Shown here: positions 23,394 to 27,844 of the stretch, one piece after another | How the letters are laid out: each line of letters starts with the position of its first letter | Position numbering within the stretch: position 1 is the first letter of the stretch | From: CAZPQM01 sp964588995 | GTDB lineage: Bacteria; Pseudomonadota; Alphaproteobacteria; Rickettsiales; UBA8987 | Length of the DNA stretch: 27,844 nt | NCBI GenBank assembly: GCA_964588995.1 | Contig: CAZPQM010000019.1 | Span: 1-27,844 of the forward strand | Direction of reading: 5' to 3' | Program-made: the position numbers and the translations under genes | Notes under the pieces: generated by a model | The model's database searches: none | What the model was told of the DNA's origin: nothing | What the model saw: only the letters and a program-made list of their open reading frames with translations

Positions 23394-24752
23394 ATGGGAA
23401 ATGCGTTTGAAACGTGGCGAAAGCAGATGGAAGAGCGGTTTGCACCGTTCTATGAGAAGCATTTTGCGCAGCTGGCGGAAGCGCTGGAGATTCGCCGTAA
23501 ACGCTATCTCCGCCTGTTCTATATTCGTATGACGGTGGTCATTGCGCTGATTCTGACTTCATTCCTTTACATGCCTCATCTGCGTAACTGGCTGCATAGC
23601 GCCTCCGGTAAAGCCGAAGCGGAGCATAGCTTTGCCGATACGATCGGTTATGTGCTGATCTGGGAAATCTGGGTGATCATGTTGCTGATCTTCGGTTTAT
23701 TTCCGCTGGTGCGCTATCGACGTTATATCCGCTATAAAGGCGGGCGGCTTCATGATGAAATGGTGGAGCTGCAAAACCTGCCGGACGTGGAAGAAGGCGA
23801 TGATGAAGGCCGTCGCATAAATCTTTTGTACGTACTGTTTACCCCGCTGCGGCTGATTTTTAATGTCCTGCCCGGTACGAGCGGCGGTATTTCCGACCGG
23901 CTGAGTTACAAAAAAGTGCGGCTGAAAGAACTGATTTATAGCCGCGTGTTCAAGGCCTTCGGACCGTTTACCTTCCGCCCGGAAGGGATGAACGCCGAAG
24001 TCAATCTGATGCATCCGCTGCTTTTACCGCCGCACGATGAATATCGATCGGAGGACTACATCCGTGGCATTTATGAACAAACCATTCTGAATATCGGCGA
24101 TGCACAACTTGTCTCGAAGATTCAGGAAAAGCGCCGGAGTATTTTCCGCGGACTGTTCGTGACGATTGATCTCAGTGATCCGAAAGTGCGGCTGCGCGGG
24201 TTGTTTCAGGGACGCACCGCAGTGATCGAACGCAAGCGCCGCAAGCTAAGCTATATTAAAGAGCGCTTTAAGCATTTTGAGGAGATCGACCTGCCCAAAC
24301 GCAAGCTGAACGAGCATTTTAAGGCGTTTACTACCCATCAGGCCGAAGCGCAGGAAGTACTATCCGATGCATTTTTCACCCATTTGCTGCGGCTGGGCAA
24401 GGTGCTGGAGCAGGCGCCAAAAGCCCGCAAAAACTGGGATGACGCGATTTACCGGCTTCTAACGTCCGCTTCCCGACCGAAACTCTATGATGTCGATGAG
24501 GAAAGTGCGCTCAGCGATGCGCTCTATTCGATCAATAACGCAGTGCAGTGCAGTTTCTATGAGGATAAAATACAGATCACCATCCCCTATCAGGAAGATT
24601 TGTTTGAGCCACCCTCGCTGTTTGCCAGGCCGCTGGAGCGCGAGGAGCTATTCACCATCTTCTGCCTGATGCACGTGCTTTCCGACCTGATCAAAGAGGT
24701 CGATCGGGCCAAATCTGTGCTGGATCAGCCCTATCCGGAACTGGATAGTTAA
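23394..24752 (+). CDS. DUF3137-type membrane protein
   Basis: A 452-residue protein with two transmembrane segments near the N-terminus (about residues 47-64 and 86-106) and a long cytoplasmic part. The motif IFRGLFVTIDLSDPKVRLRGLFQGRTAVI (about 250) is typical of DUF3137 proteins, whose function is not known to me. The last third is helical. The gene is divergent from plsY, with 82 bp between the chosen starts. GGGTGAAG lies just before the ATG, a fair ribosome binding site. The following coiled-coil gene and zapA suggest a link with the cell envelope or division, but this is context only. Confidence 0.75.
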   Translation: MGNAFETWRKQMEERFAPFYEKHFAQLAEALEIRRKRYLRLFYIRMTVVIALILTSFLYMPHLRNWLHSASGKAEAEHSFADTIGYVLIWEIWVIMLLIFGLFPLVRYRRYIRYKGGRLHDEMVELQNLPDVEEGDDEGRRINLLYVLFTPLRLIFNVLPGTSGGISDRLSYKKVRLKELIYSRVFKAFGPFTFRPEGMNAEVNLMHPLLLPPHDEYRSEDYIRGIYEQTILNIGDAQLVSKIQEKRRSIFRGLFVTIDLSDPKVRLRGLFQGRTAVIERKRRKLSYIKERFKHFEEIDLPKRKLNEHFKAFTTHQAEAQEVLSDAFFTHLLRLGKVLEQAPKARKNWDDAIYRLLTSASRPKLYDVDEESALSDALYSINNAVQCSFYEDKIQITIPYQEDLFEPPSLFARPLEREELFTIFCLMHVLSDLIKEVDRAKSVLDQPYPELDS

Positions 24753-24841
24753 CAGACTGTATAATCATCATGGCTCTATCAGCTTGCAATAACCGCGCTT
24801 CCATGTGTATAAGGGGAAGAGTGGTAACCATCTGATACGCG

Positions 24842-25165
24842 ATGATAGAGACGGATATTCCAGGATTAGAAGCTGCGAAGGAGCGGCTGCGTAAGAGCCT
24901 TTCCCGCATGGAAAACGTGGTGGAGCGCAAGGTGCGTTTTGCCGCAAGCCATGGCGGAGCTGGTGCCGATACGTCGCAACTGGAGAAAACGCTCAAGCAG
25001 CTGAACGAGGAAAACAAGCATCTGCGCGATGAGGTGGGCAAGATTCAGGCAAGCTCCGCGAAGGATAAGCGTGAGCTGGAGCGTGCCCGGACTGCAAGCT
25101 CTCAGGCGCTGAAAAAGGTCGATCATATGATAAACGAACTCAAGCAGGTCACCCATGGCGCGTAA
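24842..25165 (+). CDS. DUF4164-type small coiled-coil protein upstream of zapA
   Basis: A 107-residue, mostly helical protein. Residues 45-80 (QLEKTLKQLNEENKHLRDEV and onward) show heptad spacing of Leu, typical of a coiled coil. Alphaproteobacteria often have such a DUF4164 gene directly before zapA, so it may assist ZapA/FtsZ ring assembly, similarly to ZapB; this is inference. The ATG at 24842 has a weak ribosome binding site, and an in-frame stop lies just upstream, so no longer form is possible. Its stop overlaps the zapA start by 11 nt. A TATAAT at 24760-24765 may be part of the promoter. Confidence 0.8.
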   Translation: MIETDIPGLEAAKERLRKSLSRMENVVERKVRFAASHGGAGADTSQLEKTLKQLNEENKHLRDEVGKIQASSAKDKRELERARTASSQALKKVDHMINELKQVTHGA

Positions 25166-25511
25166 AGTCGATATCTCGGTCGGACGCCGCACCTTCCAGC
25201 TGATGTGTCCCGAGGGGCAGGAAGACCATTTGCGCAACCTTGCGGCCTCGGTCAGTGAGCGGATTGAACGGCTTTCAGCGCAGATGGGCAGCGCGAACGA
25301 TACGATCCTGCTGGTTACTGCCGCGCTGATGATGCAGGATGAAATCAACGATATGCTCGAAGGGAACATCACCGAAGAGCTGATTGAGTCAGAAGTACAA
25401 AAACGCCTACCGGAAGCCGGCAACGATAACAGCGATGATATTATCGATGCGCTCAATGCCGTTTCGGACTATGTCGACAGCGTCACCCAGCGCATTGAAG
25501 AGATGGGCTAG
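25155..25511 (+). CDS. zapA: cell division protein ZapA
   Basis: ZapA bundles FtsZ filaments and stabilises the division ring. The 118-residue protein starts MARKVDISVGRRTFQLMCPEGQEDHLRNLA, the usual N-terminal beta-alpha domain, followed by a helical tail that pairs in the dimer (SERIERLSAQMG, NDTILLVTAALMMQDEINDM). The ATG at 25155 lies inside the coiled-coil gene upstream (11-nt overlap), implying translational coupling. A 6S-like RNA follows directly, the conserved position of ssrS in many proteobacteria. Confidence 0.95.
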   Translation: MARKVDISVGRRTFQLMCPEGQEDHLRNLAASVSERIERLSAQMGSANDTILLVTAALMMQDEINDMLEGNITEELIESEVQKRLPEAGNDNSDDIIDALNAVSDYVDSVTQRIEEMG

Positions 25512-25541
25512 CAATCTTACGACTAAAACTTACAAAGAAAA

Positions 25542-25547
25542 TACAAT
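25542..25547 (+). promoter_or_regulatory. -10 box of the 6S RNA candidate
   Basis: TACAAT (25542-25547, 5/6 match) lies 7 nt before the likely 5' end at about 25554. No clear -35 box is seen at 17 nt spacing. The position fits an independent promoter right after the zapA stop. Confidence 0.4.
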
Positions 25548-25553
25548 AGAAAA

Positions 25554-25700
25554 GGGCGAGGTGGGCCAGCCATACCGTGGGCTACTGTAAGCTCCGATAG
25601 ACCCGTATGTACAGGTGGGCGCCGCATAACCGGACCACAGCCCGGACAGAGGTAGCTCCCTCGGATATCGCATTGGTCCTCGAGACATGTTTCGCCTCAC
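25554..25700 (+). ncRNA. ssrS: 6S RNA candidate
   Basis: 6S RNA binds sigma-70 RNA polymerase and mimics an open promoter in stationary phase. The call rests on position, directly downstream of zapA, and on a rod-like fold: GGCGA (25555-25559) pairs with TCGCC (25692-25696), and GGGCC (25563-25567) with GGTCC (25675-25679), separated by internal loops. Inside are hairpins GAGG/CCTC and CTGTA/TACAG and the stretch GGGCGCCGC, in keeping with the large central bubble and terminal stem. No ORF of note lies here. The 3' end is uncertain by some 25 nt. The usual downstream gene for 5-formyltetrahydrofolate cyclo-ligase is missing; murA lies instead in the opposite direction. Confidence 0.7.
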
Positions 25701-25724
25701 GCATAGGCCAGCTAATCACCTCAA

Positions 25725-25747
25725 TTACTTAGTATAAGTAAAATTTT
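25725..25747. terminator. AT-rich hairpin between the 6S candidate and murA
   Basis: TTACTTA (25725-25731) and TAAGTAA (25735-25741) form a 7-bp stem with a 3-nt loop, followed on the plus strand by AATTTT. The stem is weak in GC but sits exactly between convergent transcripts. Confidence 0.4.
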
Positions 25748-25776
25748 CGCAAATACCAGTCTTGACATCCCACAAA

Positions 25777-27060
25777 TTAGCCCTTCACCCGCTCGATGTC
25801 TGCGCCGACGCCTTGTAGCTTACGGACGATGTGCTCATAGCCGCGGTCGATATGGTAGACGCGGTTGAGGGTGGTTTCGCCTGCAGCAGCAAGCCCGGCA
25901 AGGACGAGCGACATCGAGGCGCGCAAATCGGTTGCCATCACCTCCGCGCCTTTGAGCGGTTTGCCGCCATGAATGACGAGGTTGCGTCCGTTCTGCTCGA
26001 TATTCGCGCCCATTCGCATCAGCTCCGGCACGTGCATGAAGCGGTTTTCAAAGATCGTTTCGCGTATATGGCTCACCCCATCCGCCATACAAAGCAGTGC
26101 GACAAACTGCGCCTGCATGTCAGTCGGGAAACCGGGATGAGGCGCGGTGGTGAGTGAAAGCGGGCGAAGGGCCTGCGGGGCAATCACTTTCAGCCCGTCC
26201 TCATCGTGAATCAGCCCGATGCCCGCTTTCTCAAGCGCGTCCAGCGTGGCTTTCATCGCGTCTACGGGGGCATGCTTCAGCGTGATTTCACCGCCGGTAA
26301 TCGCAGCCGCAATGGCGTAGGAACCGGCTTCGATACGGTCAGAGAGCACGGTATGTTCTGCGCCGTGTAAGGCGGGTTTGCCGTGAATAGTGAGGGTCGA
26401 GGTGCCAATGCCGTCGATCTCTGCGCCCATTGCCAGCAGCAGCCTGGCAAGGTCGGTGACTTCCGGCTCGCGCGCGGCATTGTTCAGCCGGGTCGTGCCT
26501 TCAGCGAGGGATGCCGCCATCAGCGCGTTCTCGGTTGCACCCACGGAGACTTCCGGAAAGTCGATCTCCGCAGCCTGAAGCCCATCCGGCGCGCTCGCTT
26601 CGACATAGCCTTCTTCGATGGATATTTTCGCGCCCATCGCCTCAAAGGCGTTCAGGTGGTAATCAATCGGCCGTGTGCCGATAGCGCAGCCGCCGGGGAG
26701 CGAAACCCGCGCCTGCTTAAACCGCGCGAGCAGCGGGCCGAGCACGACGACCGATGCGCGCATTTTACGGACAATATCATAGGGTGCGATGGTGTTTGCC
26801 GTCGAACGTGCATCCAGCGTGAAGGAGCGGCTGAAGCTGCTCGTGCTCTTCAGGCGATCTGTTTCTTTTATCTGCACACCGAGATGGGTGAGCAACTCGC
26901 GCTTGGTAGCGATGTCGGACAGGGAGGGGATGTTGTGCAGTGTGAGGGGATCTTCGGTCAGCAGGCTGGCCGCCATCAGTGGCAAGGCGGCATTCTTGGC
27001 CCCGCCGACCTCAATCGTACCCTGCAGCGAGTTTCCGCCTTTGATGGTTAGCTTGTCCAT
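25777..27060 (-). CDS. murA: UDP-N-acetylglucosamine 1-carboxyvinyltransferase
   Basis: MurA transfers enolpyruvate from PEP to UDP-GlcNAc, the first committed step of peptidoglycan synthesis. The 427-residue form fits the family (about 419-430). The N-terminal IEVGGAKNAALPLMAA has the conserved K22-N23, and C125 in LPGGCAIGTRPID is the active-site cysteine attacked by fosfomycin. I chose the ATG at 27060 (MDKLTIKGGN); the frame stays open to 27165 with an implausible His/Pro-rich extension. The Shine-Dalgarno sequence is weak. It is the only cell-wall precursor gene in the window. Confidence 0.97.
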   Translation of the reverse strand: MDKLTIKGGNSLQGTIEVGGAKNAALPLMAASLLTEDPLTLHNIPSLSDIATKRELLTHLGVQIKETDRLKSTSSFSRSFTLDARSTANTIAPYDIVRKMRASVVVLGPLLARFKQARVSLPGGCAIGTRPIDYHLNAFEAMGAKISIEEGYVEASAPDGLQAAEIDFPEVSVGATENALMAASLAEGTTRLNNAAREPEVTDLARLLLAMGAEIDGIGTSTLTIHGKPALHGAEHTVLSDRIEAGSYAIAAAITGGEITLKHAPVDAMKATLDALEKAGIGLIHDEDGLKVIAPQALRPLSLTTAPHPGFPTDMQAQFVALLCMADGVSHIRETIFENRFMHVPELMRMGANIEQNGRNLVIHGGKPLKGAEVMATDLRASMSLVLAGLAAAGETTLNRVYHIDRGYEHIVRKLQGVGADIERVKG

Positions 27061-27144
27061 GCAATGGGTGTAATGGAGTAGAGGCGGTGAGTAAAGTCTT
27101 TGTGGATGAAATGGCGCTATGGGATGCGATAGCGTGCGGGGGTG

Positions 27145-27188
27145 AATAAAAAAGGAAGCCCGCACCAGGCCTCTCGGCTTAGTGCGGG
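27145..27188 (-). terminator. strong intrinsic terminator after the 56-codon ORF
   Basis: On the minus strand a 7-bp GC-rich stem (CCCGCAC 27159-27165 with GTGCGGG 27182-27188), extended by an inner AGGC/GCTT helix, is followed by a run of T (complement of A at 27148-27153). It lies 7 nt after the stop of the ORF at 27195-27365 and shows that a transcript ends here, separating it from murA. Confidence 0.8.
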
Positions 27189-27194
27189 ATTCGG

Positions 27195-27365
27195 TTAGAG
27201 GCGGACGTTGCCGTCGTCGTCCACCATACTGGCGTCGACGATGGCCCCGTTATGGCCCAAAACCACCTTGGTTGGGCCTTCCGAAGGCGAGGTCTTTTTG
27301 ATGACCCTGCCTTTCTCAAGACGCTTTTTTTTCTTTGCGTCCCGAGCTTTTTCCTCTTTTTTCAT
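27195..27365 (-). CDS. small hypothetical protein, 56 residues
   Basis: An ATG at 27365 opens a 56-codon frame ending in TAA (27195-27197), immediately before a strong terminator, which supports a real gene. The product is Lys-rich at the start (KKEEKARDAKKKKRLEKG) and acidic near the end (VDASMVDDDGNVRL). I do not recognise a family. An in-frame stop lies 7 codons upstream, so no longer form exists. The ATG lacks a Shine-Dalgarno sequence at normal distance; AAGGG is about 16 nt away. It follows an unusually long, apparently structured leader region (27366-27790), so its translation may depend on RNA folding. Confidence 0.55.
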   Translation of the reverse strand: MKKEEKARDAKKKKRLEKGRVIKKTSPSEGPTKVVLGHNGAIVDASMVDDDGNVRL

Positions 27366-27429
27366 AAGAGAAAAAGTTTTACCCTTATCCTCGTAGGGTT
27401 ACCTCTCCTCGGGGCGATTTTCCGCGAGT

Positions 27430-27765
27430 TTATTGACCATCTACTTCGTTATGAAGGTGGTCTGTGAGGTTCCCACAGGGCCACATGTGTCCCATTTGGG
27501 GTGGCACGAGGCGGGTTTGTTTTTTAGCTCTCTGTCCGTTGCCTTGTACAAGCCCGGCAATGGCCAGACTTATAATCTCCCACAGGTGTGACCTGTGAGC
27601 ACTCAACAGCGCTAGATGAAGGGCTTTAGTCTGCTTACTTCACCGATGCTTTGGAGCATACTGCTTCCTTTTGGGCTCTTCTCTGGAGATGAGGTTGCCC
27701 TCGTCTCAAGACATGTCTAATCACAAGAGCCCCTGCACTTTCGTGCGTTTGTAAAGCTCCAAAAG
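27430..27765 (-). ncRNA. candidate structured RNA of unknown class
   Basis: This gene-free stretch contains many compact helices: GCAC/GTGC (27735-27746) with a GAAA tetraloop on the minus strand; an 8-bp stem GGGCTCTT/AAGAGCCC (27673-27680 with 27725-27732) enclosing a 9-position stem (27686-27694 with 27699-27707) with a GCAA tetraloop; ATGCT/AGCAT (27646-27659); GATGAAG with CTTCACC (27615-27621 with 27638-27644), whose loop carries AGTCTG (27628-27633) complementary to CAGACT (27565-27570), a possible pseudoknot; CACAGGT/ACCTGTG (27581-27597); CTGTG/CACAG (27462-27478); and GACCA/TGGTC (27435-27462). Two GNRA loops and one G-U pair favour the minus strand. It ends in front of the 56-codon ORF. 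Class unknown; it matches no tmRNA, RNase P or SRP RNA that I know. Confidence 0.45.
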
Positions 27766-27844
27766 CGGCTTGTCAGTAACCCACTTGACTTAGGCACTGT
27801 TAGCTAATTATTTTTCATGCTATACTTCCCTTAAACCGGGAAGG

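Noticed and set aside
27480..27545. RNase P RNA: ACAGAGAGC followed by CCCGCC on the minus strand resembles a conserved piece.
   Set aside because: The diagnostic GAGGAAAGTCC block, the matching 3' ACAGAA block and the GGTAAGAGC-type loop are all absent.
27440..27640. A 68-codon open frame on the minus strand through the structured region (containing ALHLALLSAH and LVPPQMGHMW).
   Set aside because: It has no ATG, GTG or TTG start at its beginning with a ribosome binding site, is preceded by repeated in-frame TGA codons, and overlaps strong helices; a chance open frame of this length is not unusual.
27535..27660. Group I intron core: CAGACTA followed 58 nt later by TAAGTCTG (minus strand) recalls the P7 pairing.
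   Set aside because: The pairing lacks the bulged A of the canonical P7, no P3/P4 partners or 3' splice-site exon could be placed, and no tRNA or gene halves flank it. A search with a group I intron model would settle it.
1..27844. CRISPR array, prophage or integron.
   Set aside because: No regularly spaced direct repeats, no integrase or attachment-site repeats, and no phage structural cluster were found; the only mobile sequences are the IS481 remnant and the lone DUF3168 gene.

Overview
The window is a 27.8 kb piece of a bacterial chromosome with dense genes on both strands and base composition near 50% GC. The gene content points to an alphaproteobacterium. It has a homologue of the complex I supernumerary subunit NDUFA12/B17.2, a stand-alone DUF3168 gene of the kind found in gene transfer agents, a DUF4164 coiled-coil gene overlapping zapA with a 6S-like RNA just downstream, metW, and an SH3-domain exported protein. 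I cannot name the genus. The window lacks the large operons of a free-living rhizobial or Rhodobacter chromosome.

Layout. 1-73: start of an unknown minus-strand gene. 360-1979: leuB and a lone DUF3168 tail-type gene (both minus). 2050-4526: pmbA/tldE and an MscS-family channel, translationally coupled (plus). 4523-5729: a small orphan gene and two single-domain response regulators; the second has Glu instead of the phosphoacceptor Asp. 5855-7557: a parD-parE-mnmA overlapping cluster (minus). 7687-9126: a Deg/HtrA protease, followed by a decayed IS481-type element (about 9151-9994). 9991-12356: a membrane-anchored orphan, the NDUFA12 homologue, and purA. 12427-15116: a large pseudokinase with a C-terminal membrane anchor, then an SH3-domain secreted protein. 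15279-16658: ffh (minus). 16755-17888: a second parDE pair and rsfS. 18071-19535: two SAM-dependent methyltransferases, the second being MetW. 19640-21481: a large orphan with a beta-rich C-terminus behind a palindromic AT-rich promoter region. 21497-23311: dprA and plsY (minus). 23394-25511: a DUF3137 membrane protein, a DUF4164 coiled-coil protein and zapA. About 25554-25700: a 6S RNA candidate. 25777-27060: murA (minus). 27145-27844: a strong terminator, a 56-codon ORF and about 330 nt of apparently structured non-coding sequence.

Most genes are housekeeping: leucine and adenine nucleotide synthesis, tRNA thiolation, protein targeting, ribosome silencing, phospholipid and peptidoglycan synthesis, division, and periplasmic quality control. 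Accessory material sits between them: two ParDE toxin-antitoxin modules, each with an inverted repeat over the predicted -10 region, and one IS remnant. The least explained parts are the pseudokinase/SH3 pair, the Asp-to-Glu receiver, the orphan beta-rich protein, and the structured RNA-like region at the right edge. All calls were made by reading the sequence; no database search was run.
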